Source of the DNA: Aquimarina sp. BL5
GTDB taxonomy: Bacteria; Bacteroidota; Bacteroidia; Flavobacteriales; Flavobacteriaceae
DNA length: 64,000 nucleotides
Assembly (NCBI RefSeq): GCF_003443675.1
Contig: NZ_CP031963.1
Coordinates: 4,363,501 to 4,427,500, forward strand
Reading direction: 5' to 3'
Shown: piece after piece, positions 37,635-47,247 of the stretch
Numbering within the stretch: position 1 is the stretch's first letter
Layout: every line of letters starts with the position of its first letter
The notes under the pieces: model-generated
What the model saw: the letters and a program-made list of their open reading frames with translations, nothing else
Told to the model about the DNA's origin: nothing
The model's database searches: none
Translations under genes and position numbers: made by a program

Positions 37635-38387
37635 ATGACACAACCATACGTAAACATAGAAATAGAAAATGGAGTAGGAACCATAGAGTTTTTTCATCCA
37701 GCGCATAACTCTTTACCAGGAGATATTTTGGCAAAACTTGCCCAAACTATAACAGAGGCAGGAGATAATGATGCTATTAAAGTAATTATTCTAAAAAGTG
37801 GTGGGGATAGAACATTTTGTGCAGGAGCGAGTTTTAAGGAGTTGATAAATATCAATGATGCGGAAACAGGTAAGGTGTTTTTCTCAGGATTTGCCAATGT
37901 GATTAATGCTATGCGTAAGTGTCCAAAATTTATTATTGGACGTGTACAAGGAAAAACTGTTGGAGGAGGAGTTGGAGTTGCATCTGCCACAGATTATTGT
38001 ATGGCTACAAAATTTGCTTCCATCAAGTTAAGTGAATTGAATGTAGGGATAGGTCCTTTTGTTGTAGGACCAGCGGTAGAGCGTAAAATTGGGCTGTCTG
38101 CAATGACACAAATAGCTATTGATGCTAATTCATTTTATAATGCAGAATGGGCAAGAGATAAAGGATTATTTACAAAGGTTTTTGAAGATACAGAAACATT
38201 AGATACAGAAGTAAAGGCGTTTGCGGAGCATTTATGTACTTACAACCCTGAAGCAATGCAGGATATGAAAAAAGCCTTTTGGGAGGGAACTGAACATTGG
38301 GATACGATGTTGGCAGATAGAGCGATAATAAGTGGGCGATTGGTGCTGTCTGATTTCACAAAAGAAACATTGAAACGATTTAAATGA
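37635..38387 (+). CDS. paaF: Enoyl-CoA hydratase, probable 2,3-dehydroadipyl-CoA hydratase
   Basis: 250-residue crotonase fold. Oxyanion segments FCAGASFKEL and KTVGGGVGVASATDYC. Unlike paaG it carries SELNVGIGPFVVGPAVERKIG. Assigned to the PaaF step because the cluster otherwise lacks it; the subfamily is not certain from sequence. Overlaps paaY by 4 bases. Confidence 0.8.
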   Translation: MTQPYVNIEIENGVGTIEFFHPAHNSLPGDILAKLAQTITEAGDNDAIKVIILKSGGDRTFCAGASFKELININDAETGKVFFSGFANVINAMRKCPKFIIGRVQGKTVGGGVGVASATDYCMATKFASIKLSELNVGIGPFVVGPAVERKIGLSAMTQIAIDANSFYNAEWARDKGLFTKVFEDTETLDTEVKAFAEHLCTYNPEAMQDMKKAFWEGTEHWDTMLADRAIISGRLVLSDFTKETLKRFK

Positions 38388-38980
38388 TTTACAGTTTTAA
38401 AGGATATATACCAGTAGTGCACGAAAGTAGCTTTGTACATCCACTAGCAGCTGTAACCGGTAATGTAATTATTGGTAAGAATTGTTATATCGGTCCTGGA
38501 GCCGCCATACGTGGAGATTGGGGCGAAATTATCCTTGAAGATGGAGTGAATGTACAAGAAAATTGCACCGTGCATATGTTTCCTGGTAAATCTATAGTGC
38601 TCAAAGAAAGTGCTCATGTTGGTCACGGAGCGGTAATTCATGGAGCTAATTTAGGACGTAATTGCCTCATAGGAATGAATACGGTTATTATGGATGATGC
38701 GGAGATTGGAGATGAGTGTATCATTGGAGCTATGTCTTTTATAAAAGCAAATACCATTTTCCCTAAAAGAAGCTTGATTGTGGGTAATCCTGCAAAAGTT
38801 ATCAAAGAAGTTAGTGATGAAATGATTAACTGGAAAACGAAAGGAACAAGGTTATATCAGCAATTACCAGCGAATTGCTTCGAGTCTTTAAGAGAGGTAG
38901 AACCATTAAGAGAGTTACCAAAAGATAGGCCAATGCAAGAGGCGTTTTATAAAACTTTAGAAGAATTTAAAAATAAGTAA
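38384..38980 (+). CDS. paaY: Hexapeptide-repeat thioesterase/carbonic-anhydrase-like PaaY
   Basis: 198-residue left-handed beta helix built from hexapeptide repeats (VIIGKNCYIGPGAAIRGDWG, VNVQENCTVHMFPG, GHGAVIHGANLGRNCLIGMNTVIMD). Zinc histidines are in HMF, HVGHG and IHG. Catabolite-protecting thioesterase of the paa pathway. Starts within the paaF stop (ATGA overlap). Confidence 0.92.
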   Translation: MIYSFKGYIPVVHESSFVHPLAAVTGNVIIGKNCYIGPGAAIRGDWGEIILEDGVNVQENCTVHMFPGKSIVLKESAHVGHGAVIHGANLGRNCLIGMNTVIMDDAEIGDECIIGAMSFIKANTIFPKRSLIVGNPAKVIKEVSDEMINWKTKGTRLYQQLPANCFESLREVEPLRELPKDRPMQEAFYKTLEEFKNK

Positions 38981-38983
38981 CAT

Positions 38984-39056
38984 TCACACTGAGCTTATCG
39001 AGGTGATATCAAAAACAATAAATCAAATGTGGCCTTCGACAAGCTCAGGCTTACAA
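38984..39056 (+). repeat. REP-like inverted repeat after paaY
   Basis: CACTGAGCTTATCGAGG (38987-39003) and its inverted partner CCTTCGACAAGCTCAGG (39033-39049) separated by ~29 bases. May fold as a 3' mRNA hairpin. Confidence 0.75.
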
Positions 39057-39075
39057 TAAGAATCAATAACAAACT

Positions 39076-39089
39076 AACTAACATTAGTT
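39076..39089 (+). promoter_or_regulatory. AACTAA-CA-TTAGTT dyad upstream of the E2 gene
   Basis: A perfect 6-bp dyad eight bases before the E2 start resembles the AACTAAC/GTTAGTT operator candidate upstream of paaE (23747-23764). Could place the dehydrogenase genes under the same TetR regulator. Confidence 0.4.
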
Positions 39090-39096
39090 AACTAAA

Positions 39097-40413
39097 ATGT
39101 CAAGAGTAGAACTAAAAATGCCCAAAATGGGTGAAAGTATATCAGAAGCAACCATTCTTAACTGGTTAAAGAATGTAGGTGATTCTGTAGAAGAAGATGA
39201 AACCATTCTGGAAGTAGCTACTGATAAAGTAGATTCAGAAGTACCTTCTCCTTGTAATGGTGTTATATCCGAATTACTTTTTCAACCTAATGATGTGGTT
39301 GAAGTAGGAAAGGTTATTGCAATTATTGATGGAGATGCTAATCAAAGTTCTGAGGATGAAAACGGTAAAAAAGGAAAGCAAGAATCAACTATAACAGAGA
39401 CACCAATAAAACCGGAGTTGTCAGTTCGAGCGGAATCGAGAACGGCAAATAGTTCTGATTTTAAGTTTAAGAACTCTGGAGATAATGATGGTTTCCTTTC
39501 TCCTCTGGTTATAAGCATTTCGCAAAAAGAAAATTTGACAATAGAAGAAGTGCAAAGTATTGCTGGAACTGGAGACGGTGGCAGAATTCGTAAGAGTGAT
39601 GTGATGTTATACCTTAAAAACAGAAAATATCCATTACCTAGCAGACCGCAATCTGTTGCACCAAAATCCTCGTATAATGCACCTCCAATTTCATATGTAG
39701 AAGGAAAGGATCGTATCGTAGAAATGGATCGTATGCGAACGATGATTGCAGATCATATGGTGTATTCTAAACATACATCACCTCACGTAACAAGTTATAT
39801 AGAAGTAGATGTTACAAACTTGGTAGATTGGCGGAATAAAGCGAAGCACGAGTTTTTAGAAAAGTATGGTGAGAAATTGACGTTTACTCCAATTTTTGTA
39901 GAAGCTGTAGCAAAGGCGATTCAAGAATATCCAATGATTAATGTTTCTGTAGATGGTAAGAAAATTGTAGTTCATAAAGACGTTAATGTGGGTATGGCAA
40001 CAGCTTTACCTAGTGGAAATTTAATTGTTCCTGTGGTTAGAAATGCTAATGAAAAGAACTTATTAGGGCTAGCAAAAAATGTGAATCATTTAGCACATAG
40101 TGCTAGAAACAATGCTTTAAAACCTGATGAAATAGGAGGAAGCACCTTTACGATTTCTAATGTTGGAACCTTTGGTAGTTTAATGGGAACTCCAATAATA
40201 AATCAACCAGAAGTTGCCATTTTAGCATTGGGAATTATCAAGAAAAGACCAGAAGTAATAACTACGGAGAAAGGAGATGAAATTGCGATTAGAAGTATGA
40301 TGTATTTATCATTATCATTTGATCATAGAGTGGTAGATGGATTTTTAGGAGGTTCGTTCTTGCGTAAAGTAGGAGATGAACTAGAAGCTTTTGATAGTAA
40401 TAGAGAAACATAA
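39097..40413 (+). CDS. 2-oxoacid dehydrogenase E2 (dihydrolipoyl acyltransferase), probably branched-chain
   Basis: 438 residues. Lipoyl domain (~1-78, lysine in EVATDKVDSEV), peripheral subunit-binding domain (~131-170, LSPLVISISQKENLTIEEV ... GRIRKSDVM), and catalytic acyltransferase domain with SFDHRVVDG near the C-terminus. One lipoyl domain, as in branched-chain or 2-oxoglutarate E2. Near an aminotransferase and fused E1, so branched-chain 2-oxoacid dehydrogenase is likely. Confidence 0.9.
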   Translation: MSRVELKMPKMGESISEATILNWLKNVGDSVEEDETILEVATDKVDSEVPSPCNGVISELLFQPNDVVEVGKVIAIIDGDANQSSEDENGKKGKQESTITETPIKPELSVRAESRTANSSDFKFKNSGDNDGFLSPLVISISQKENLTIEEVQSIAGTGDGGRIRKSDVMLYLKNRKYPLPSRPQSVAPKSSYNAPPISYVEGKDRIVEMDRMRTMIADHMVYSKHTSPHVTSYIEVDVTNLVDWRNKAKHEFLEKYGEKLTFTPIFVEAVAKAIQEYPMINVSVDGKKIVVHKDVNVGMATALPSGNLIVPVVRNANEKNLLGLAKNVNHLAHSARNNALKPDEIGGSTFTISNVGTFGSLMGTPIINQPEVAILALGIIKKRPEVITTEKGDEIAIRSMMYLSLSFDHRVVDGFLGGSFLRKVGDELEAFDSNRET

Positions 40414-40426
40414 TTAATAACAGTAA

Positions 40427-40640
40427 AATGTCACACTGAGCTTGTCGAAGTGTAATCAATGTAGACTTTCAATTGGTCTTCGACAAGCTCAGACTGACAT
40501 AAAAACAAAAAAATGCGCAAGGGATAGTAGTGACATCCTTTTGTCTTGTCACCCTGAGCTTGTCGAAGGGTTAACAAGTAAAAAAGATATAGCGAATAGC
40601 CCGATCCGCCTCAAGCGGGATGCGCCCAAAATAAATTAAA
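40427..40640 (+). repeat. Cluster of REP-like elements
   Basis: Three cores: TGAGCTTGTCGAAG at about 40437-40450, its inverse CTTCGACAAGCTCAG at about 40478-40492, and CCCTGAGCTTGTCGAAGGG (40552-40570). A separate CCGATCCGCCTCAAGCGGGA dyad follows at about 40602. The first two form an inverted pair. Confidence 0.8.
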
Positions 40641-41714
40641 ATGGAACAACAAATCAAAATTACAAGGATTGAAAACTCTAAACTAAAGGATATTGATTTT
40701 GATAATATTCCTTTAGGAACAACTTTTACAGATCATATGTTTATCTGTGAATATGAAAACGGAGCGTGGAATAATCCTAGAATTGAACCACTGCAGTTTA
40801 TCCCAACACATCCTGCTGCAATGGCATTGCATTATGGACAAGCAATTTTTGAAGGAATGAAAGCTACCGTAGGTAAAGAGAATGTACCACTACTTTTTAG
40901 ACCTGAAGAAAACGCAAAACGTTTTAACCATAGTGCTGTTAGATTAGGAATGCCCTCGGTTCCTGTGGATTTATTCGTTGAAGCAGTAAAACAAATTGTC
41001 GGAGTAGAACATAGCTGGATTCCTCCTCAGGACGGCAGTGCATTATATCTCAGACCTTTTATGTATGCCGATGAACCGTTCATTGGGATGCGAGCAGCTA
41101 CGAGTTATAAATTCATTGTGATTTGTTCTCCGGCAGGGCCATTTTTTACTAAAAAAATCCGATTGTATGCGGAAACTGAGTACATAAGAGCAGCAGATGG
41201 AGGTACTGGTGAGGCAAAAGCAGCTGGAAATTATGCAGCGGCTATTCTTCCTACTGAAAAAGCGAAAGCAAAAGGATATGATCAGGTATTATGGTTAGAT
41301 GCTAATGAACATAAATATATTCAGGAAGTAGGTACGATGAATATATTTTTCAAAATAGACGGTAAATTCATAACACCTTCTACAAATGGTTCTATACTGA
41401 AAGGAATTACGAGAGATAGTGTTATTGCTTTATTAAAAGATAAAGGTTTTGAGGTAGAAGAACGCCCAATAACAATTGATGAGTTAATCGCATATGCTGG
41501 AGCAGGAAAATTGGAGGAAGCTTTCGGTACGGGAACAGCAGTTGCTATTGCAATGATAGAAGCTATTGGTTATAAGGATGAGGTAATTACGTTGTCTGAT
41601 AATAATCCGGTAAGTCAGGATATAAAAAACACATTAGATGGGATTAAGACTCAAAAAGTAGATGATAAATTTGATTGGATTATACCTGTTTCGATAGAAG
41701 AGAAGGTAGGATAA
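40641..41714 (+). CDS. ilvE: Branched-chain amino acid aminotransferase
   Basis: 357-residue PLP enzyme, fold type IV. Typical blocks: ALHYGQAIFEGMKA, the PLP lysine region in GGTGEAKAAGNYAAA, QEVGTMNIFFKIDG and EEAFGTGTAVAI. Converts Leu/Ile/Val to 2-oxoacids, substrates for the dehydrogenase subunits flanking it. Confidence 0.94.
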   Translation: MEQQIKITRIENSKLKDIDFDNIPLGTTFTDHMFICEYENGAWNNPRIEPLQFIPTHPAAMALHYGQAIFEGMKATVGKENVPLLFRPEENAKRFNHSAVRLGMPSVPVDLFVEAVKQIVGVEHSWIPPQDGSALYLRPFMYADEPFIGMRAATSYKFIVICSPAGPFFTKKIRLYAETEYIRAADGGTGEAKAAGNYAAAILPTEKAKAKGYDQVLWLDANEHKYIQEVGTMNIFFKIDGKFITPSTNGSILKGITRDSVIALLKDKGFEVEERPITIDELIAYAGAGKLEEAFGTGTAVAIAMIEAIGYKDEVITLSDNNPVSQDIKNTLDGIKTQKVDDKFDWIIPVSIEEKVG

Positions 41715-41789
41715 GTATTAATGATGAACTAAAATTCATGATTACGAGTAATCGTAACTCACAAATCGTATATCAAAAACTAAAGAGAG

Positions 41790-43898
41790 ATGTTAGCTGA
41801 AAAAACAATAGCAAAAGAAGTTCTGAAAAACGCATTTAGTACGCTTTGTACTGCTAAAAGTATGACAGAACTATATGAAGAAAATTTTAAGACGGTTTCA
41901 AAATATGTTCACGCAACATCCAGAGGACATGAAGCTATTCAGATTGCTGTAGGGATGCAATTATTACCTCAGGATTATGCCTTTCCGTATTATAGAGACG
42001 ATTCAATGTTATTAGGAATCGGAATGAAACCTTATGATTTGATGTTGCAATTGTTGGCGAAAAAGAACGATCCTTTTTCTGGAGGAAGAACCTATTACTC
42101 GCATCCAAGTTTAAATGATGATGATAAACCAAAAATTCCTCATCAATCCTCTGCAACAGGTATGCAGGCAATTCCTGCTACCGGAGTGGCTTTGGGAATG
42201 CAGTATAAGGAATTGGTAGGTATCGATCATACTGGTTTTCATATGAGTGAGATATCAAAACCATCTCTGATGGAGAGTGAGATATCCAAATTACCACTTG
42301 TGGTATGTTCGTTAGGAGATGCATCAGTGACCGAAGGAGAAATAGCAGAGGCATTCCAGATGGCAGCTTTAAAGCAGTTGCCAATAATGTATTTGGTGCA
42401 GGATAATGGTTGGGATATTTCTGCAAATGAAGCTGAAACAAGAGCGCAAAGCGCCTACGAGTATGCAGCTGGATTCCTTGGATTGGATGCTATTACTATT
42501 GATGGAGCAAACTTTACGGAGAGCTATTTGGCGGTTCAAGAAGCGATTCGAATTATAAGAGAAGAAAGAAGACCTATTTTAGTTCATGCAAAGGTGCCAT
42601 TACTAAATCATCATACATCAGGAGTACGAATGGAATGGTATCGAGATGATCTAGAAGAAGCTAGATCAAGAGATCCATACCCTGTATTACGAAACCAACT
42701 GTTAGAAGCAGGTTTTGCAGAAGATGAAGTAAATAATATTGAAGCTGAAGCACAACAAACAGTTGCGAACGATCTTCAGGAAGCAATGAAAGCAGAAGAT
42801 CCAAAACCAGAAGATTTGTTCACTCATGATTTTGCTCCAACACCAATTCTAGAAGAAGCTGGAGAACGATCTCCTTCTGATAAAGATGAGGTGGTAATGG
42901 TAGATTGTGCGCTTTTTGCTGTAGAAGAGTTGATGAAGAAGCATAAAGAATGTTTGTTATATGGTCAAGATGTTGGAGGGCGATTAGGTGGAGTGTTTAG
43001 AGAAGCGGCTACATTAGCACAAAAATTTGGTGATGAGCGTGTTTTTAATACACCTATCCAAGAAGCATTTATTGTTGGGTCCACTGTAGGAATGTCTGCT
43101 GTTGGCTTAAAACCGATTGTAGAAGTACAATTCGCAGATTATATTTGGCCAGGTTTAAACCAATTATTTACAGAAGTAAGTAGATCTTGTTATTTATCAA
43201 ATGGAAAATGGCCAGTATCTATGATATTAAGAGTGCCAATTGGGGCATATGGTAGTGGAGGCCCTTATCATTCATCTTCAGTTGAATCTGTAGTGACAAA
43301 TATCAGAGGAATCAAAATAGCTTATCCTAGTAATGGAGCTGATCTAAAAGGTTTGATGAAAGCTGCATATTATGATCCTAACCCAGTTGTTATTCTGGAG
43401 CATAAAGGATTGTATTGGTCCAAAGTAAAAGGTACTGATGCCGCTAGAACTATTGAACCATCAGAAGATTATATATTGCCTTTTGGGAAAGCCAATGTTG
43501 TACAACAAATATGGCCACAAGATGAAACGGAGACATTAACTGTCGTTACATACGGAATGGGAGTGCATTGGGCATTGAATGCGACAAAGGATCTGAAAGA
43601 TGTAGTAGAGATTATAGATTTACGTACCCTATATCCATTAGATGAGGAAACTATTATGGAATCTGTAAAAAAGACTAAGAAGTGTTTAGTAGTAACAGAG
43701 GAACCAACTAATAATTCTTTTGCAAGAGCATTATCTGGAAAAATTCAGGAAGAGTGTTTCCGTTATCTGGATGCACCGGTAATGACCATAGGTTCTGAGA
43801 ATATGCCAGCTATCCCCTTAAATAGTACATTAGAACAGACTATGATTCCTTCTACAGAAAAAGTAAGAAAGAAGATAGAAGAGGTATTGGGATATTAG
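41790..43898 (+). CDS. Branched-chain 2-oxoacid dehydrogenase E1, fused alpha-beta
   Basis: 702 residues. The N-terminal ~340 are E1 alpha (TSRGHEAIQIAVG, YRDDSMLLGIG, thiamine-diphosphate site GDASVTEGEIAEAFQMAAL). From ~350 the beta subunit follows (LLYGQDVGGRLGGVFREAATL, FADYIWPGLNQ, RVPIGAYGSGGPYHSSSVE). The fusion is common in Bacteroidota. Works with the E2 upstream; no E3 gene is nearby. Confidence 0.93.
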   Translation: MLAEKTIAKEVLKNAFSTLCTAKSMTELYEENFKTVSKYVHATSRGHEAIQIAVGMQLLPQDYAFPYYRDDSMLLGIGMKPYDLMLQLLAKKNDPFSGGRTYYSHPSLNDDDKPKIPHQSSATGMQAIPATGVALGMQYKELVGIDHTGFHMSEISKPSLMESEISKLPLVVCSLGDASVTEGEIAEAFQMAALKQLPIMYLVQDNGWDISANEAETRAQSAYEYAAGFLGLDAITIDGANFTESYLAVQEAIRIIREERRPILVHAKVPLLNHHTSGVRMEWYRDDLEEARSRDPYPVLRNQLLEAGFAEDEVNNIEAEAQQTVANDLQEAMKAEDPKPEDLFTHDFAPTPILEEAGERSPSDKDEVVMVDCALFAVEELMKKHKECLLYGQDVGGRLGGVFREAATLAQKFGDERVFNTPIQEAFIVGSTVGMSAVGLKPIVEVQFADYIWPGLNQLFTEVSRSCYLSNGKWPVSMILRVPIGAYGSGGPYHSSSVESVVTNIRGIKIAYPSNGADLKGLMKAAYYDPNPVVILEHKGLYWSKVKGTDAARTIEPSEDYILPFGKANVVQQIWPQDETETLTVVTYGMGVHWALNATKDLKDVVEIIDLRTLYPLDEETIMESVKKTKKCLVVTEEPTNNSFARALSGKIQEECFRYLDAPVMTIGSENMPAIPLNSTLEQTMIPSTEKVRKKIEEVLGY

Positions 43899-43900
43899 GT

Positions 43901-44509
43901 TTATTTTTTTCTGAAAATTCCAAAAAGTTCACTTCCTTGTCTTTTTTTGGAATTGAGTTACAACACCTCTCAAAGGTAATAACCTTAAGTTGTTTTTGTA
44001 AATAAGATAGGTATAATTCTTTGTCACCGCCGAATGGACGTTTTTCCATATCTCCCGTTAAAGGAATATCAAACTATAGACCAACAAGTTTTCCTTTTGA
44101 TTTTAAAAGACTGGATATTTGGGATGCATATTCAAAACGTTTTTTTGTTGTAGGAACAAAAGAACAAAAGAAAGTTTGTTCTATTATTAAATCATAAAGA
44201 CCTTTATGAGTGAAGAAATCTCCAAGAATTAATTATGATTCTGGAAATTCAGGGAGTCTTTCTGAAAATGTAATTAACGGTTTTTCGGAAATGTCAAGCA
44301 CAAAAATATTTTTGAATCCTTGTTTGAATAAATATTCAGCTTCATATGCATTTCCTGCTCCAGGAATCAATTAACTAATATCTTTATTAGTTAATTGATC
44401 AATATATTCTTTTAAGTGGTGTAGATATGTAACCGATATCCCAACCTGTGTGATTTTCAATATATCGTTGTGTCCAATATTGCTGTTCTTCTGATTTATT
44501 TATACGCAT
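43901..44509 (-). pseudogene. Decayed thiopurine-methyltransferase-family gene
   Basis: Reading the minus strand from ATG at 44509 gives MRINKSEEQQYWTQRY, then HTGWDIGYISTPLKEYIDQL, LIPGAGNAYEAEYLFKQGF, FVLDISEKPL and LILGDFFTHKGLYDLIIEQTFFCSFVP: a SAM-dependent methyltransferase of the TPMT family. Stop codons interrupt it near 44371, 44233 and 44074. A frameshift near 43945 precedes the natural end (ELFGIFRKK, stop at 43901). Its late part, MEKRPFGGDKELYLSYL, is still open. Confidence 0.85.
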
Positions 44510-44647
44510 ATACCCAAATAAAATAAATTAGTAAAAATGATTTCATAATAATATGTTATCATTTTTAAATCATATGTATTATCACTTATCACAAGGTAAA
44601 GGTAAATTTGATTTCACACAGGTATCAATTTTTTACAAAGGTTTATT

Positions 44648-46219
44648 ATGAAATTTAACTCCTCTTTATTAATGGTGCTCTTTCTTTTTATAAGTTTTAG
44701 TACCTCTGCTCAGTTAGCCATTGAGCATTATCAACCGCCAATGACTCTGGAGAGTATGATCAATTATGAATTTAAGGTAAAATATACGTCAGATAGGGAT
44801 ATCAACATTTTTTTTGAATTTAAAAAAGCTCCAGATCAGAGTTTCGGTTTTGCAAATGTTCGTGCTCAAGCTGGTACCGATCAAATTATAACTGTACCTA
44901 TAACAGCTAATAGTCTTCCTCCTGAGGGGAATGATTATTTTATAAGAACTTATTTTTTCGAAAACGGTTCCATTGTTACCGGAACAGTTACAGATGTCAC
45001 TGGTATCGAAATGACAATAAATGTTACAGAAGATAAAGTAGACTTTAAACGGCCACCTACACAACTTTTTAGTCAGACAAATTATAATATTGACTTAGCT
45101 TATGAAGCTGTTCAGGAAAGAGATCTTATCTTAGAATTATGGTCTGGAGCAGGTAAATTAGGAGAAGTGAGGAAAACAGTTCCAGGTGGAGCAAATACCG
45201 AAACTCTAACATTAATGATGAATCAAGCTCCAAATATAGGAGAAGGTTATTTTTACAAAGCTTTTGTTGTACCTACTGGAGAGACTACGGCAGCCGCTAC
45301 AGCTATAGCGAATGATTTTACCGGAGTATCTGTTGTCGATTTCTTAGGAGATCCCTGTGGTGATGAAATCGAAGAAGCAAATGGTTTAGTAATTATAGAA
45401 GCAGAGGATTTTGATATTAGTGGAACTGCGTGGCAACGCAGGACATTAAAAACACAATATACTGGGATAAGTTACTTAGAATGGTTAGGGAATGATTTTT
45501 TTAACACCCCTGGTAATGGTCTTATTTCCGCGAAAATTAAGATAACTAAAACAGGTAAATATCGTTTCCAATGGAGAAATCGTGTAGGATTTGGAAATAG
45601 TGGAAGTGAACATAACGATAGTTGGCTAAAATTTCCTGATGTTCCTCCAGAAGATTTTTATGGCGAAAAACCAGGTGGTGCCAGAACGTATCCAAGAGGA
45701 TCTGGACTAACACCTAATCCCAGAGGTGCAGGAGACCAAGGTTGGTTTAAAATATATGCTAATAGTTTAGATTGGAATTTCAATGCGACTACAGGTGACT
45801 TTGAAGATGGTAGGCCTGTTTATGTAGAGTTTGATGCTCCTGGAACGTATACCTTACAAATATCGGGAAGATCTAAAAACCATTTGATTGATAGAATAAT
45901 ACTACATAATGAAGTGTCTAATCCTACAGATTTAGATACTACTCCATCAAATTGTTCCAGTGTATTAGGAGTATCGGATTTTAGTCTGAGTGATTTTGGG
46001 ATTATATCATATCCCAATCCAGTTTCGGATGTTTTATTTATAAATGGACTTGAGTTGGGAGATATGGTAGACATATTGGATGTATCCGGTCGAGTAGTTA
46101 TAAAAGAAGGTCGTGCGGGAAAAGAAGCTGTAAAAGATATTAATATAGCGCATCTAGTTTCTGGAATGTACTTTTTGAGAGTTCGAAAAAAAGGAACACA
46201 AGGGATTATAATTGAATAA
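44648..46219 (+). CDS. Secreted protein with carbohydrate-binding-type domain, T9SS
   Basis: 523 residues. Signal peptide ends SFSTSAQ. Two beta-sandwich segments (~25-235), then a domain with VIIEAEDFDISG ... DSWLKFPD ... LQISGRSKNHLIDRIILH (~245-435). This resembles CBM6-like modules of marine polysaccharide-degrading enzymes (E-AEDF start, W in the binding face, DRIILH end). C-terminal sorting domain SYPNPVSDVLFINGLE ... GMYFLRVRKKG. No catalytic domain is recognised. Confidence 0.8.
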   Translation: MKFNSSLLMVLFLFISFSTSAQLAIEHYQPPMTLESMINYEFKVKYTSDRDINIFFEFKKAPDQSFGFANVRAQAGTDQIITVPITANSLPPEGNDYFIRTYFFENGSIVTGTVTDVTGIEMTINVTEDKVDFKRPPTQLFSQTNYNIDLAYEAVQERDLILELWSGAGKLGEVRKTVPGGANTETLTLMMNQAPNIGEGYFYKAFVVPTGETTAAATAIANDFTGVSVVDFLGDPCGDEIEEANGLVIIEAEDFDISGTAWQRRTLKTQYTGISYLEWLGNDFFNTPGNGLISAKIKITKTGKYRFQWRNRVGFGNSGSEHNDSWLKFPDVPPEDFYGEKPGGARTYPRGSGLTPNPRGAGDQGWFKIYANSLDWNFNATTGDFEDGRPVYVEFDAPGTYTLQISGRSKNHLIDRIILHNEVSNPTDLDTTPSNCSSVLGVSDFSLSDFGIISYPNPVSDVLFINGLELGDMVDILDVSGRVVIKEGRAGKEAVKDINIAHLVSGMYFLRVRKKGTQGIIIE

Positions 46220-46345
46220 CAATATGTAGGATAAAAGCTACATTGTTTTAATAATAAATTATAAAAAACGTTAAAAAGAGTATTTTTTTAGATAAAACAC
46301 ACAAAAAACTTTGTAAACTAAAAAATAGTTGTATCTTTATACCAG

Positions 46346-46477
46346 AGTTAATGAGTTAGCGCTTTCATTTCCCCCAAGATGAAAGCCAATTATAAAAAGT
46401 GAGTTTTAATTTTAGAATAAGCCCCTAAATTAAGATGATTTGTGTGAAGAAAAAGAGCGTGGAGACGCTCTTTTTTG
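46346..46477 (+). ncRNA. Putative small RNA, copy A
   Basis: Promoter TTTG (46310-46313), 18-base spacer, TATCTTTA (46332-46339). The transcript would start near 46346 and end in an intrinsic terminator (AGAGCGT-GGAG-ACGCTCT, 46454-46471, then T-run). A stem, GCTTTCAT (46361-46368) with ATGAAAGC (46379-46386), carries a C-G pair where the other copies have T-A. No conserved peptide: short frames differ in length between copies. Unknown family. Confidence 0.75.
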
Positions 46478-46769
46478 TTTTTAATAAGTTTCGGCGAATA
46501 TATAATTAGTGATCTTTCTATTCTTTTTTTCGTATTGTTTTTTAATCAATATAACTGCTTCTTAATATTCAATAGAAATTAGTCTTTATGAAAAGAAGGT
46601 CATCTTTTTAATGTGTTTTTAGAACAAGTAAAAAAATGTTAAGTTTTTGACAAACCGTTTTTTGTTTTCTATTTGTTTGTCTTGGATGGTTTTTTCTAAA
46701 AAAAAATAGTAGGGTGTTTTGATTGATATGTGTTTTAAGGTTGTAAAAAACAAAAAAATAAAATTAATC

Positions 46770-47195
46770 ATGAAAAAAATCTTTTTATTACTAGTCGTTT
46801 CAATTTCTGTATGCATGACATCTTGTAAATCTGATGATGACGCTGCCGGACCAGCAGATACCCAGGATAAATTTATTGGAGTTTGGAAAATAACTCAAGA
46901 GTTTGAGAATGGTGTAGAACAAACATTAGAAACCTGTGATCTAGAATCTAGATTAACAGTTACAGATGATCAGAAATATAGTGGCGCTTCATACGATTTA
47001 GAAAACGAAACATGCGTTTTGCAAGAAACACTAACTGGCGGTTGGGAAAACCTTGGAAGCAACAAATATAAAATTACTCCCGACTTAGACGGGGAAGAAG
47101 CTATAGAAGCTACCATAACATTTTCCGGCAACACAATGACCATAGTTACGAATGACGAAGATGGAGAACTTAAAGAAATATTAACTAGGGTATAA
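46770..47195 (+). CDS. Lipocalin-like lipoprotein
   Basis: 141 residues from ATG 46770 (MKKIFLLLVV). Lipobox cysteine in CMTSCKSDDD. Mature domain: DKFIGVWKITQEFENGVEQTLETCDLES, LTGGWENLGSNKYKI, ATITFSGNTMTIVT, i.e. a lipocalin-like/DUF4488-type beta barrel common in Bacteroidota. An upstream in-frame start at 46719 is unlikely. Confidence 0.75.
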   Translation: MKKIFLLLVVSISVCMTSCKSDDDAAGPADTQDKFIGVWKITQEFENGVEQTLETCDLESRLTVTDDQKYSGASYDLENETCVLQETLTGGWENLGSNKYKITPDLDGEEAIEATITFSGNTMTIVTNDEDGELKEILTRV

Positions 47196-47203
47196 TATGT
47201 TCC

Positions 47204-47241
47204 AATAAGTAAAACCGTAAAATGTTACGGTTTTACTTATT
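47204..47241. terminator. Bidirectional intrinsic terminator
   Basis: Near-perfect 17-base stem (AATAAGTAAAACCGTAA / TTACGGTTTTACTTATT) between convergent genes, with a 4-base loop. Confidence 0.9.
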
Positions 47242-47247
47242 CTCAAC

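Noticed and set aside
40442..40639. 65-codon plus-strand frame after the E2 gene
   Set aside because: It is made of REP-like repeats and has no protein-like features.
43852..44049. 65-codon minus-strand frame (MEKRPFGGDKELY)
   Set aside because: It is the surviving 3' part of the methyltransferase pseudogene, not a separate gene.
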